64,000 bases of DNA from Paenibacillus sp. 32O-W. GTDB lineage: Bacteria; Bacillota; Bacilli; Paenibacillales; NBRC-103111. This document shows, one piece after another, positions 1 to 8,883 of the stretch. The stretch is taken from positions 41,651 through 105,650 of the forward strand of contig NZ_VEGP01000012.1 in NCBI RefSeq assembly GCF_007679495.1, written 5' to 3'. The position numbers and the translations under genes are program-made. Below the pieces are notes generated by a model, which worked only from the letters and a program-made list of their open reading frames with translations, was not told the origin of the DNA and ran no database searches. Every line of letters starts with the position of its first letter. The first letter of the stretch is position 1.

Positions 1-882
1 GGACCGCTTAAGCTCCTCCTGGTAGCGGGGGTGAGCCCCGCTCTCCAGAGCGGTCAGGAAAGCGGTCCCCATCTGCACGCCCGACGCGCCGAGAGCGAGC
101 GCAGCGGCTACCCCGCGCCCGTCCATAATGCCGCCGGCGGCGATGATCGGCACGCGGACGCGGTCGGCGATCTGCGGGATGAGCGCCATCGTGCCGACGA
201 GCGCCTGCTCGTGCGGGACGGCGAATGTGCCGCGGTGACCGCCGGCTTCGCTGCCCTGGCCGACGATCAGGTCGATCCCGGCCTGCTCCAGCTGGACGGC
301 CTCGCTCACCGTAGTCGCCGTGCCGATGGTGACGATGCCGCGGCTTCGCAGCCGGTCGATCACATCGCCGGAGGGCTGCCCGAACGTGAAGCTGAACGCC
401 GGCACCCGTTCCTCCAGCACAGTCTTGAGCTGTTCTTCGAACGGTTCACTGTACCGGTCGGGAGCCGGCGGGGCTTCCGGGAGGCCGAGCTTCCGGCGGT
501 ACGCACCGAGCGCTTCGTTCATCGCTGCGATGTCCTCGGGCCGCACTTCGTACGGCTCCGGAATGAACAGGTTGACGGCGAACGGCCGGTCCGTCAGCTC
601 GCGGATGCGGCGAATGGCTTCGCGGATTTGCTCCGCCGTCATGTAGCCGGCGCCCAGCGAGCCGAGTCCGCCGGCATTGGAGACGGCGGCGACGAGCTCC
701 GGCGTCGTGCCGCCTCCGGCCATCCCGGCCTGGATGATCGGGTAGCGAAGGTTCAGTTTTTCGCTGACAGCGGTTTGGTACCAGGGCAAGGAAGCGGAGG
801 ATGGGGCGGCGTTCGTGTCGGTAGAAAGCCCCGAAGCAGTTTCATTGGCAGAGAATGCGGGCGTAATGTTTGGTTTGGCCAT
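1..882 (-). CDS. Nitronate monooxygenase, 5' part (gene runs off the window start)
   Basis: The reading frame is open from the ATG at 882 to base 1, so the C-terminus lies outside the window. The translation is a flavin TIM-barrel of the nitronate monooxygenase/2-nitropropane dioxygenase family, which oxidises alkyl nitronates with FMN and O2 in the cytoplasm. Visible family signatures are QAGMAGG near the start of the barrel, GGLGSLGAGY, the AGGHRG loop carrying the catalytic His, and the FMN-phosphate segment AAGGIMDGRGVA followed by GVQMGTAFL. About 35 residues precede the barrel. The start is chosen because AAGGAG lies 9 bases upstream; a second ATG four bases upstream is in another frame. 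GC content looks higher than in the flanking DNA. Confidence 0.9.
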   Translation of the reverse strand, partial: MAKPNITPAFSANETASGLSTDTNAAPSSASLPWYQTAVSEKLNLRYPIIQAGMAGGGTTPELVAAVSNAGGLGSLGAGYMTAEQIREAIRRIRELTDRPFAVNLFIPEPYEVRPEDIAAMNEALGAYRRKLGLPEAPPAPDRYSEPFEEQLKTVLEERVPAFSFTFGQPSGDVIDRLRSRGIVTIGTATTVSEAVQLEQAGIDLIVGQGSEAGGHRGTFAVPHEQALVGTMALIPQIADRVRVPIIAAGGIMDGRGVAAALALGASGVQMGTAFLTALESGAHPRYQEELKRS

Positions 883-1044
883 ACATATCAGCTCCTTTTT
901 ATCGAATGATCTTTAGACTATTGCTGAGCTGTCAGTTCATGGTGGATAAAGCGAAATTAAGATGATTGTGCCGGGGTAAAAGTTCAACGGCTGTGTAGCA
1001 GCAATGAAACCGGACAGGCAGCGATGTCACATCCGAGGCCAACG

Positions 1045-1225
1045 ATTCTGTAACGGATTAACAATGGCGCACAACAAATGGCAGTTGAACAGTACAAGGC
1101 AACATGGCACAATAGATGGCCCTGAGCCTGTAACGATTAACAATGGCGCACAACAAATGGTAATTGAACAGCACGGGCATCAATGACACAACAGACGGTA
1201 ATGAAACTGTAACGGACTTAGGAAG
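1045..1225. repeat. Tandem repeat, about 80-bp period, two copies plus a partial third
   Basis: The unit begins with CTGTAACGG and continues through TTAACAATGGCGCACAACAA. Copies begin at about 1048, 1128 and 1207. The first two match almost perfectly over about 40 bp and diverge after that; the third is only a stub. The unit is not a multiple of a helical turn and contains no convincing reading frame. Function unknown. Confidence 0.7.
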
Positions 1226-1330
1226 GCTGTCGATTCATTTGGGAAAGGTATTACAACAGGATGTTGTACTAGTGAAAAGTCTGATTGATATAGTATCAAT
1301 GAAACTAGTTATGGTTAAACAGCGAAAATG

Positions 1331-1517
1331 TAACGGAACTGGGAGACCCTATTTCGTCAAAATAGGCCGTTTTTTTAAACTAACGGAACCAGGCGCGCTT
1401 ATTGCTTGGAATTCTCCTACTTTCGCGAGCATTTCTAGGGAATAAGGTCATCTGGTTCCGTTAAAATGACCGAAAGGCCCTTTTGGGGCGAATAAGGTCA
1501 TCTGGTTCCGTTAAAAC
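1331..1517. repeat. Palindromic intergenic element, copy 1
   Basis: A roughly 185-bp element built from four copies of a 23-bp motif (GAATAAGGTCATCTGGTTCC and its reverse complement). Two inverted copies stand at the left (about 1331-1355 and 1380-1402) and two direct copies at the right (about 1442-1465 and 1488-1513), so the element can fold into two nested long hairpins. A second, diverged copy follows at 1563-1760. No reading frame is supported. Confidence 0.75.
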
Positions 1518-1562
1518 CAAAACCCTGCAGGATCTTCGCATGATCTCTGGTTGCATACCATT

Positions 1563-1760
1563 AATCGACAGCCTCTTAGGGGACCTTATTCTGCCCAAAT
1601 CGGCCGTTTTTTCGTGCTAAACGGACACAGATGCGCTTATTTCATAAATTTCTGCTGTTTTCGCCTGCGTTTCGTATAAATAAGGTCATCTGAGTCCGGT
1701 AAAATCGCTGAAAAGCCTTTCTGGACCGAATAAGGTCTCTGGTGTCCATTGCAACCAATA
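1563..1760. repeat. Palindromic intergenic element, copy 2
   Basis: Diverged copy of the element at 1331-1517, with the same order of parts: GACCTTATTC arm, the GGCCGTTTTTT segment, an inner arm ending GCGCTTATT, a pyrimidine-rich centre, then the right arms AATAAGGTCATCTG and GAATAAGGTC. The arms share sequence with copy 1 but the terminal bases differ (ACGGAC in place of ACGGAAC). The matching differences in left and right arms within each copy suggest that folding has been maintained. Confidence 0.7.
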
Positions 1761-2144
1761 TTGCTAAGCTGGACATGCATCCTAATTATCCGCAACCGCA
1801 TATGTTTCCGGGCAATTCATCCGAAATCATGGAACGAACAGGCTCGTCCATGTGGATGAAGTGAAAATTCGATGTGCCGCTGGCCGGAAAGCGGGACCTT
1901 ATGACAAAATGCGGCCGGATGCCGCAATCCGCCCACGCCTTCCCGCGGAGCGGGAGTTCAAACCTATTATAGTCTATAGAAGTTTCCCTCTTCTACTTTT
2001 TATCATGAAGGTTGAAGAATCGGGCAGCCAGCTGTCCATTTAATATCCGGCGAGAAGAAAGGTGGTTCGCTCCGAAAAAGATGGCGATTTGCTAGTTTTT
2101 GGTGTGCAAAGGCTGGACCCTCGTACCATATGTGCACATTTAAC
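1761..2144. other. Gene-free stretch
   Basis: I see no supported gene, RNA or terminator here. A 63-codon open frame at 1852-2043 lacks a ribosome binding site and resembles no family. Confidence 0.5.
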
Positions 2145-2260
2145 TGTATGATATTTCATACCAAGGAGCCTCACTCACGGAATTAGTACGCCCATCTGTA
2201 CGGTATTTCATACAAAATGCACCCGTTCGCTTCAAGCTAACACGCATTTGTACCTCTAGC
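2145..2260 (+). repeat. Dispersed intergenic repeat (partner at 51650-51770)
   Basis: The core GTACGGTATTTCATACAAAA followed by a CCGTTCGC segment and ATTTGTACCTCT matches the reverse complement of 51664-51715 over about 55 bp with a small deletion. An upstream sub-unit with TATGATATTTCATAC is a second, weaker copy of the core, so the element itself holds an internal repeat. It ends about 60 bp before the alpha/beta hydrolase start. Confidence 0.7.
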
Positions 2261-2319
2261 AGGCAGTTTGCTGCCGGGGACGCAGAGGTTGAGAACAAAG
2301 GAAAGGGGAAAGTGGAAAC

Positions 2320-3093
2320 TTGAGCACCTACGGAACGGCTCCATACCAAGTCCTGTTAATTCACGGAGGGCCCGGGGCGGCCGGAGAGATGGCCCCTGTT
2401 GCAGAGAGGCTGAGCGGCGAAACAGGTGTGGTCGAAGCATACCAAACCAAACGAACGATAGATGAACTGTTGACAGAATTAGATGACATCATTGACAAAG
2501 CATGTGACTCCCCGGTTACATTATGCGGCTATTCCTGGGGAGCTTGGCTGTCCTATATATATTCCGCAACATACCCTGACAAAGTAAGAAAGCTCATACT
2601 CATCAGCAGCGGGCCCTTCTATGAACACTATGCCCCTGAGATCGCGGCAGCCAGAAGGAGCAGAATGTCTGAGGAGGACAAGCTGGCTCATGATCGTCTG
2701 GTGAGCAAACTCAATCGTAACGGGACTACGAAATCCGATGATTTACGAGATTTCGGCAGGCTGATGACCCAAATAGACAGTTATGCTCCCCTTCCATTGG
2801 AAGCCGATTCCATGAATGTAGACATGGAGATTTATCAGAGGATTTGGCCGGAGGCCAGCAGTCTGCGGGCAAGCGGCAAGCTGGCGGAGTATGGAACAAG
2901 CATTTCTTGTCCGGTTGTAGCGATCCATGGAACCTATGATCCTCATCCGTATCAAGGCGTTATCGAGCCTTTATCCGGACGCGTTAAAGACTTCAAGTAT
3001 ATTTTGTTGGAGAAATGCGGACATACTCCGTGGATCGAAAGATATGCACGAGACCGTTTTTACGAAGTGCTCCTTCCAGAATTGGAAAAATAG
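2320..3093 (+). CDS. Alpha/beta hydrolase, prolyl-iminopeptidase-like
   Basis: Predicted cytoplasmic serine hydrolase of 257 residues. The sequence shows HGGPG at about residues 15-19, the oxyanion-hole motif typical of prolyl iminopeptidases; the nucleophile elbow GYSWG around residues 70-74; an acid in HGTYDPHP near 205-212; and the catalytic histidine in CGHTPW near 236-241. There is no signal peptide. The TTG start is supported by an AAAGGGGAA ribosome binding site and by the position of the first beta strand. It stands alone, flanked by repeats upstream. The true substrate (peptide, ester or lactone) cannot be read from sequence; the short cap domain leaves prolyl iminopeptidase only one option. 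Confidence 0.85.
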   Translation: MSTYGTAPYQVLLIHGGPGAAGEMAPVAERLSGETGVVEAYQTKRTIDELLTELDDIIDKACDSPVTLCGYSWGAWLSYIYSATYPDKVRKLILISSGPFYEHYAPEIAAARRSRMSEEDKLAHDRLVSKLNRNGTTKSDDLRDFGRLMTQIDSYAPLPLEADSMNVDMEIYQRIWPEASSLRASGKLAEYGTSISCPVVAIHGTYDPHPYQGVIEPLSGRVKDFKYILLEKCGHTPWIERYARDRFYEVLLPELEK

Positions 3094-3227
3094 CCCTATC
3101 CCTCATCAATAAGTTGCCGTTTTTTAAGTGAAAAACTTAATAAAAGTGAACATTCGGTGAACCCCGTCCTCAAACCGGCAGGGGCATGCTACAATGAAAC
3201 AAAATACGGTAAAGAGGTGACTGCGTT

Positions 3228-3341
3228 GTGGGCACAGCGATGGTTGTTTCTTTCATATGCGTGATCATTGTATCCGCTATGACATTCTGGGTGACCCGGC
3301 TAGCCTATTCCAGGAAATGGGAGGAATCGGATTCGGATTAA
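3228..3341 (+). CDS. Small single-span membrane protein, 37 residues
   Basis: A GTG-initiated frame with AGAGGTG seven bases upstream encodes one hydrophobic helix (about residues 4-26) followed by a short charged tail ending in EESDSD. A TACAAT box about 30 bases upstream and a strong terminator about 50 bases downstream frame it as its own transcript. It resembles in plan the tiny YtzI-type membrane proteins of bacilli, but I cannot assign a function from this sequence. Confidence 0.55.
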   Translation: MGTAMVVSFICVIIVSAMTFWVTRLAYSRKWEESDSD

Positions 3342-3390
3342 TTCCATTCATTTATTAAGACAGCACCGATAATAGTTATAGAGTAATTAA

Positions 3391-3424
3391 CCGGCCATTC
3401 TCATGCGAAGCGGCCGGTTTTTTG
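3391..3424 (+). terminator. Rho-independent terminator
   Basis: ACCGGCC pairs with GGCCGGT around a loop of about 14 bases and is followed by TTTTTT. It would end the transcript of the 37-residue membrane protein. Confidence 0.75.
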
Positions 3425-3962
3425 CATAGGCTGCGATATAAATTAACGAGCCTGTTGTCCGGTGCTCTTATATTCTTTCGCCACATGACGCCGCTGCAGC
3501 GCTGCAAGGAGGGCGCCCGGGCACCAAAGCTTGCAGGCATATTTTACTCAAGAAAAATATTTCCAACATATAAACCAAGAACCGGCGGTATGCCGGATGG
3601 GGTGTCGAGTCGGTCCCGGCCGGCGCTTCCGCAACCCTTCAAGGCACGCTGCTGCTTTGTCTGGATATCTCTTGAGCGATCCATTCGTCTTTGCTTTCTC
3701 ACGAACGCATCGGCTTCCCCTTCTCCTTCTCCTTTCGATTTTCAACCCTTCCTATCCGGAAAACGTGAGTGGAGGCTGATTAAGGAAGACCCGGAAAATG
3801 ACGGCGATATGGCACCTTTAGCCTTAGCTTGATTATTTTGGCAAAATATTTCACAATAAAAGCAAAGCAGAGCTTCGATTTCATACCGCTGAGTGCTTGA
3901 CCGATACCGTTGCAAACCGATGAACCTTATTTCAAAAAAAGGGAAGAGGAGGGGCTCAGGCC
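3425..3962. other. Gene-free stretch before the malic enzyme
   Basis: Open frames exist on both strands (the longest 3422-3832) but none has a ribosome binding site or a recognisable product. The malic enzyme promoter must lie in the last 150 bases; no near-consensus one is evident. Confidence 0.5.
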
Positions 3963-5384
3963 TTGAAAAACGCAGCAGCCAGTACTAGCATTGTTCTGCG
4001 CCTGGAAATCGACAAGGAGCAAACATCCTTCGGACAGATCGCGACCGCAATTGGCGACGCCGGAGGAGATATTATCGCCGTCGACGTTACCCGGGCGGGT
4101 AAAACCTCGACGACCCGGGATATCACCGTTCAACTGACGGACGCCTCGCTCAGTCAAGACCTCGTCCGAAGCGTCGCCCAATTGCCCGGCGTCCAGGTAA
4201 TTAACGTCTCAGATTCGACGTTCTTACTTCATCTGGGCGGCAAAATTGAAGTGACGCCGAAGATGCCGATCAAGAACCGCGATGATCTGTCCCGCGTCTA
4301 TACGCCGGGCGTTGCCCGCGTGTCGATGGCGATCCACGAGAAGCCATCCCGCGCCCATACGCTGACGATCAAGCGCAATACGGTGGCGGTCGTCTCCGAC
4401 GGAACCGCCGTGCTCGGGCTCGGGGACATCGGCCCGCTCGGGGCGATGCCGGTCATGGAAGGCAAGGCGATGCTGTTCAAGCAGCTGGCGGGCGTCGATG
4501 CTTTCCCGATTTGTCTGGATACCCGGGACACGGAGGAAATCATCCGCACCGTCAAAGCGATCGCCCCGGCCTTCGGCGGCATCAACCTCGAGGACATCTC
4601 GTCCCCGCGCTGCTTCGAGATTGAGCGGCGGCTCAGCGAGGAGCTCGACATCCCCGTGTTCCATGACGATCAGCATGGAACGGCAGTCGTGCTCCTGGCA
4701 GGCCTGCTCAATGCAGTGAAGCTCGTCGGCAAGCGGCTCGCCGACTGCAAAATCGTGCTGTGCGGGCTCGGCGCGGCCGGCATCGCCTGCACGAAAATTT
4801 TGCTTGCCGCCGGCGCGCAGAATATCATCGGCGTCGACCGCTGCGGCGCGCTCGTCGCGGGGAAGACGTATGCGCATGAGGCGTGGAATTGGTACGCCGC
4901 GCATACGAATCCCCACCGCGAGCAGGGAGCGCTATCGGACGTCATCGCGGGAGCCGATATTTTCGTCGGCGTCTCCGCTCCGGGTGTCCTGCGGGTCGAC
5001 GACGTGAAGAAGATGGCGCCGGACGCGATCGTGTTCGCGATGGCGAATCCGACGCCGGAGATCGCGCCGGAGGAGGCCGAGGGCTACGTGCGCGTCATGG
5101 CGACGGGCCGCTCCGACTATCCGAACCAGATCAACAACGTGCTGTGCTTCCCCGGCTTATTCCGCGGCGTTCTCGATTGCCGGGCGTCGCGGATTACGGA
5201 AGGGATGAAGCTGGCAGCCGCGAAGGCGATCGCTTCGGTTGTCGGGGAGGATGAGCTGAACGAGCTGTACATTATCCCGAGCGTGTTCAACCAGAGCGTA
5301 GCCGAGAAGGTAAGAGAGGCGGTCATCGATGCGGCTTATGCAGAAGGTGTAGCCCGCCGCAGGGATTTTCGCGAGAACAAATAG
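3963..5384 (+). CDS. NAD(P)-dependent malic enzyme with N-terminal ACT-like domain
   Basis: Cytoplasmic enzyme that oxidatively decarboxylates malate to pyruvate. Residues 1-80 form an ACT-like regulatory domain (IVLRLEI, then DITVQLTD), absent from the short bacterial malic enzymes. The catalytic part shows [23 protein letters not shown] and the metal-binding FHDDQHGTA. The Rossmann segment [14 protein letters not shown] ends in VDRCGAL; an Asp at that place usually favours NAD over NADP (family knowledge). At 473 residues it fits the ACT-containing subgroup. TTG start with GAGGAGGGG upstream. The gene is clearly richer in GC at third positions than its neighbours, which may reflect high expression or a different origin. 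Confidence 0.93.
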   Translation: MKNAAASTSIVLRLEIDKEQTSFGQIATAIGDAGGDIIAVDVTRAGKTSTTRDITVQLTDASLSQDLVRSVAQLPGVQVINVSDSTFLLHLGGKIEVTPKMPIKNRDDLSRVYTPGVARVSMAIHEKPSRAHTLTIKRNTVAVVSDGTAVLGLGDIGPLGAMPVMEGKAMLFKQLAGVDAFPICLDTRDTEEIIRTVKAIAPAFGGINLEDISSPRCFEIERRLSEELDIPVFHDDQHGTAVVLLAGLLNAVKLVGKRLADCKIVLCGLGAAGIACTKILLAAGAQNIIGVDRCGALVAGKTYAHEAWNWYAAHTNPHREQGALSDVIAGADIFVGVSAPGVLRVDDVKKMAPDAIVFAMANPTPEIAPEEAEGYVRVMATGRSDYPNQINNVLCFPGLFRGVLDCRASRITEGMKLAAAKAIASVVGEDELNELYIIPSVFNQSVAEKVREAVIDAAYAEGVARRRDFRENK

Positions 5385-5538
5385 CTGAATCGCTTTGTCG
5401 GAATCTATCAGAGCGTGGCTGGTTGGAGAGACGGCTTCCTTGTAACCGATAATGCTCCATAGTTGAGTTACTTTCCGACAGATCGTTTTGTTCGGTATTT
5501 ATCAGACTTTTTTTACGATTGGCAGGAGGACACGGTGA

Positions 5539-5889
5539 ATGAAAGAGTGGATTGAATATGGCTTGGCCAAGAAAGGGGCGTTCAAGGATTACCCCTTCGG
5601 AGCGCAGCCGTTGGTTCTGAAGGTGGGCACCCGAATGTTTGCCCTCATCGATGAAGAAGGGAATCCGGGGAGTATGTCCTTGAAATGCGATCCGGAAATG
5701 GCCCATCTGCTTCGGCAGCAGCATCCTTCGGTCAGGCCGGGGTATCATCTGAACAAGCAGCACTGGAATACAATCAGCTTGGACGGCACCGTGCCCGAGG
5801 AAGATATAAAGTGGATGATGGATCACTCTTATGAATTGGTCGTCAAGGGCATGAAGAAATCGGAAGCCCGCGAGTTGGGTTTACTTTAA
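5539..5889 (+). CDS. MmcQ/YjbR family protein
   Basis: A 116-residue protein of the MmcQ/YjbR (DUF419) family, which has a double-wing DNA-binding-like fold; its biochemical role is unknown. Family marks are an N-terminal helix, KVGTRMFALID, MSLKCDPEMA, the RPGYHLNKQHWNTI segment and the closing SYELVVKG. Length is normal for the family. AGGAGG lies nine bases before the ATG. It stands alone between the malic enzyme and the DUF3889 gene, with about 150 gene-free bases upstream. Confidence 0.88.
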   Translation: MKEWIEYGLAKKGAFKDYPFGAQPLVLKVGTRMFALIDEEGNPGSMSLKCDPEMAHLLRQQHPSVRPGYHLNKQHWNTISLDGTVPEEDIKWMMDHSYELVVKGMKKSEARELGLL

Positions 5890-6202
5890 AATATTAGAAA
5901 CTATAGGAGAGTATAATATTCACCTAGTGCCCGAAGCCTTGATTTCGATTGACATTAGCCTGCACATTTGCTCGTCTTTAGCTGATGCTAGCTAAATTTC
6001 GTCTAAGCACCTGCATTATTGCACGTGCTTATCCATTAAACTTTCCCCAACGGCACTTCGAGGCAAGGACCGCTGCAGACCATACTGCCGCGGTCCTTCT
6101 TTTGGAACGGATTGAAGCCGAATAAATGAGCATGGCCTCCTTCCACATGAATAATTCATTCCATCCCGACAAAAGTTAGGAAAAATGATGGAGGAAACCT
6201 GT
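5890..6202. other. Intergenic stretch with one hairpin
   Basis: Apart from the terminator-like hairpin at 6065-6103 and the ribosome binding site at about 6190 I see no supported element here. Confidence 0.5.
6065..6103 (+). terminator. Terminator-like hairpin
   Basis: AAGGACCGC pairs with GCGGTCCTT around a loop of about 16 bases, followed by CTTTT. It could end the YjbR transcript, although it lies 180 bases past that stop codon. Confidence 0.5.
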
Positions 6203-6583
6203 ATGAAAAAAGCATTGGCAGCAGCCATTATTTGTATCGGTGTGGTCATGTTCGCCCCTGAGGCAGCGTCTGCCGACGGGAATCCGGCAAGTCTTGAATG
6301 GCAGGGACCGTTCACGTTTTCTTTAGTCCATAATGCGGAGCGGAACGTCCCGGAATACGCCAAGTGGGGAAACCTGGCTATGAGGGAAGCCAGCAAGAAG
6401 GGCTATCAAATTTTAGATTACAAATATGTAGGTAAACAAAAAATCAACCCCACGGTTACCGAGCAAATCTTCAAATTCTGGGTTAAGAAAGCCGGTAAGC
6501 CGATGGGGCTGTATGTGTCGCTGCGGTATGAGACCGCTACGGAAAGAGTATTGAATATCGATTATCGGGAGACCGCCCGTTAG
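6203..6583 (+). CDS. Secreted DUF3889 family protein
   Basis: A 126-residue protein with a clean signal peptide (MKKALAAAIICIGVVMF, predicted cleavage after ASA near residue 24). The mature part carries the DUF3889 signature: PEYAKWGNLAMREA, ILDYKYVGKQK and EQIFKFWVKK. The family is small, exported and of unknown function in Bacillus relatives. The ATG at 6203 is preferred to the upstream one at 6185 because GGAGG lies between them and the downstream start gives a standard signal peptide. Its stop is two bases from that of the convergent transporter gene. Confidence 0.82.
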   Translation: MKKALAAAIICIGVVMFAPEAASADGNPASLEWQGPFTFSLVHNAERNVPEYAKWGNLAMREASKKGYQILDYKYVGKQKINPTVTEQIFKFWVKKAGKPMGLYVSLRYETATERVLNIDYRETAR

Positions 6584-6585
6584 GC

Positions 6586-7812
6586 CTAGGCTTGATGCTC
6601 TTTGTCCGAGGACAAGCCCACATAAGCATCGCGTCCCGCTCCCAGGCCAAAGATGAGCAGAAGCAAGACGGTTGCCAGAAGCAGAAGCAGCGGAACGGTC
6701 CAGTTAAGCGTATAATCATGAATCCAGCCCATGAGCATGGGGCCGACGGCTGCCAGCAAATAACCGATACACTGGGCCATACCGGACAACCGGGAGGTTT
6801 GCCGGGGATTCTTCGTCCGCAAAGCTATAAACACAAGTGCTAGACTGATATATGCCCCGCCGCCCAGGCCGATGAAGGCTACCCAAAGCGGCAGCAGAGA
6901 CGCCCCTCCGGCAAACAGGCCGAGGTAGCCGATCGCGGAAAAGCAGAAAGTAAGGACGACGAAGCTGCGTTGACTGGGTCGGCGTCCGGCCAACAACGGC
7001 ATAAGGAAAGAAGTCGGCAGGCTGCAGAGCTGCATCAGGGAAAGCATCCAGCCTGCAGCGGTAGCGCTGTAACCGCGGTCCGCCACGATTTCAGGCAGCC
7101 ATGTTACGGTTACGTAGAAGAGCAGGGATTGCAGCCCCATAAAGAAAGTAACCTGCCAGGCTAAAGCCGATTTCCATAAGGGGCTGTTCTGATCGGCTTT
7201 CGCTGTCACTTCCGGCCGATGAGAACGCAGTTGAGGCAGCCATACTATAATAGCCAACACGGTAACCCCTGCCCAGCAGACGAGAGCCCCCCGCCAGCCA
7301 AGCCCGAGTCCGACGGCCATCGGGACACTGATTCCGGAGGCCAATGCTGCCCAAAGATTCATGGACATGGTATAAACCCCAGTCATAAGTCCGACATGAT
7401 TGGCGAAATGCTGCTTGACCAGAGCGGGCAGCAGGACGTTGCATACGGCAATCGCAAGCCCGATCAGCAGCGTTCCTGTAAACAAGGTAAGGGTATTAGG
7501 AAGCGACCGCAGCACGGTACCGACAGCGAGCGTAATTAAGCTGGCGAACAATGTATTCTCCGCCCCGAACCGATTAGTGATGGACGGTGCAAGCGGAGAG
7601 AGAATGGCAAAGGCGATCAGAGGAAGGGTGGTAAGCATGCCGACCAGCGCACCGGATAAGCCGGTGTCCGCTTGGATCGTTCCGATTAAAGGCCCGACGG
7701 CCGTAATGGAAGCGCGCATATTAGCGGCTACCAGAATAACGCCGATGACCAGCAAGGCTCCGGTCAGTTTAATAGGTTTATTCATTACTGCAGGTTTTGT
7801 CATGTTTCTCAT
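6586..7812 (-). CDS. MFS transporter of the CynX/NimT (cyanate permease) type
   Basis: A 408-residue membrane protein with about 12 hydrophobic spans. The first span (VIGVILVAANMRASITAVGP) is characteristic of the CynX/NimT subgroup of the major facilitator superfamily, named after E. coli CynX and NimT. Substrates vary (cyanate, 2-nitroimidazole, organic acids), so none can be named. The start at 7812 follows AAGGAAGGAAAG. The first 35 bases overlap the end of the FadR-type regulator gene, so the two are translationally linked and the regulator probably controls this transporter. Confidence 0.85.
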   Translation of the reverse strand: MRNMTKPAVMNKPIKLTGALLVIGVILVAANMRASITAVGPLIGTIQADTGLSGALVGMLTTLPLIAFAILSPLAPSITNRFGAENTLFASLITLAVGTVLRSLPNTLTLFTGTLLIGLAIAVCNVLLPALVKQHFANHVGLMTGVYTMSMNLWAALASGISVPMAVGLGLGWRGALVCWAGVTVLAIIVWLPQLRSHRPEVTAKADQNSPLWKSALAWQVTFFMGLQSLLFYVTVTWLPEIVADRGYSATAAGWMLSLMQLCSLPTSFLMPLLAGRRPSQRSFVVLTFCFSAIGYLGLFAGGASLLPLWVAFIGLGGGAYISLALVFIALRTKNPRQTSRLSGMAQCIGYLLAAVGPMLMGWIHDYTLNWTVPLLLLLATVLLLLIFGLGAGRDAYVGLSSDKEHQA

Positions 7813-8512
7813 TGTTGGCTTTCCTTCCTTCCCGGTGGTGAAGACTGGTTTGCAGAGCTTCGATGTAAGAACGCACGGCTTCCTCCGCCGCTTCTGGATC
7901 GGAGTTGGCAATCGCCTCAACCATATCATGATGCGCCTCATGATGAGGCTCAATAGTTAGCGTTTCGTCCACGGCGGTGTCGATGGATTGAAGAAGCGCA
8001 TCCGCCATGTGCTCGTATAAATCGATCAGCAGACCGTTATAGGTAGCCGCCAGTACGGCTTGATGCAGCATCAGATCCGCCTTGATGTAAGCGGCCGTAT
8101 CGTTGCTTCTGAGCGCAGCATTACGACGCTGCAGACATGCGCGCATCTTGTCGATGTCCTCTTCGGTACGCCTCATGGCGGCCAGCCTGGCCGCTTCCCG
8201 TTCGAGGCAATACCGGACCTCAAACGTGTCGGCAACGCTCGATTTGCGCAGCCGGCGCTGAATCGCTGCCCTCAATTCACTGGAGGAGCATACATAAGTG
8301 CCGTCCCCGGGCTTCGCCTCCAGCAGCCCTGTATGGATTAAAGCCCGAACCGCCTCGCGAATCGTATTCCGGCTGACTCCCAATTGATTCACGAGCTCCG
8401 GCTCCGCGGGAATTCGTGAGCCTACCGGCCATTTCCCGGAACTGATCAGCTCTTCCAGCTGGGCCGCTACCTGCTGGGACAGGGTCAGTCGGGTAGGTTG
8501 CTGCAGTTTCAA
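7778..8512 (-). CDS. GntR-family regulator, FadR subfamily (FCD domain)
   Basis: A 244-residue regulator. Residues 1-75 are a winged helix of GntR type (LTLSQQVAAQLEELI, GSRIPAEPELVNQLGVSRNT, REAVRALIHTGLLE). Residues 90-230 form the all-helical FCD ligand domain, with the Asp/His-rich region (DLMLHQAVL, HHEAHHDMVEAI) that binds a metal and an organic acid in relatives. The TTG start at 8512 is chosen because AAGGAGG sits eight bases upstream; longer extensions lack a ribosome site. It overlaps the transporter gene downstream. An inverted repeat 36-68 bases upstream of the start may be its operator. Confidence 0.88.
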   Translation of the reverse strand: MKLQQPTRLTLSQQVAAQLEELISSGKWPVGSRIPAEPELVNQLGVSRNTIREAVRALIHTGLLEAKPGDGTYVCSSSELRAAIQRRLRKSSVADTFEVRYCLEREAARLAAMRRTEEDIDKMRACLQRRNAALRSNDTAAYIKADLMLHQAVLAATYNGLLIDLYEHMADALLQSIDTAVDETLTIEPHHEAHHDMVEAIANSDPEAAEEAVRSYIEALQTSLHHREGRKANNEKHDKTCSNE

Positions 8513-8547
8513 TTTTATGACCTCCTTTTTTCCATAAATGTATAGGT

Positions 8548-8580
8548 AATCACTCAATTGTCTCGATACGAGCAGTGATT
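8548..8580. promoter_or_regulatory. Inverted repeat upstream of the FadR-type regulator
   Basis: AATCACT (8548-8554) pairs with AGTGATT (8574-8580), and a second inverted repeat CTCG-ATA-CGAG lies inside. FCD regulators bind short palindromes in their own leaders, so autoregulation is plausible. The two centres of symmetry are three bases apart, so they may be separate sites. Confidence 0.4.
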
Positions 8581-8883
8581 TTAAGAATGGATGAAACTGG
8601 CGAAAATAGGCTTGGATAGATGATGTAAACATTATCCAATCATCCAAACGTAGGATGTTTGATACTTTGACCATTATACGCCTCACTTTTAATGGATGCA
8701 AGCCTGAAAATAGGCGCCATTAGAGCGATACGATAAACTTTCCCTTAATCATGCTGCCGATCCGGCCGGATGAAACCGGGTCAATTTTGCATTGAATGGC
8801 CATCTTGGTTTGCTGTGCCCCCATGGAAATGTTATCCTTTAAATATTGCCCTTTTCCAAAATTTTTTTAATGAGGTTAGTTTT

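Noticed and set aside
31..909. Long plus-strand open frame at the window start.
   Set aside because: It is the shadow of the nitronate monooxygenase gene on the minus strand, which has clear family motifs.
1852..2043. 63-codon open frame in the repeat-rich gap.
   Set aside because: No ribosome binding site and no protein-like pattern.
3422..3832. 136-codon open frame before the malic enzyme.
   Set aside because: No ribosome site, odd composition, no family resemblance, and it begins inside a terminator.
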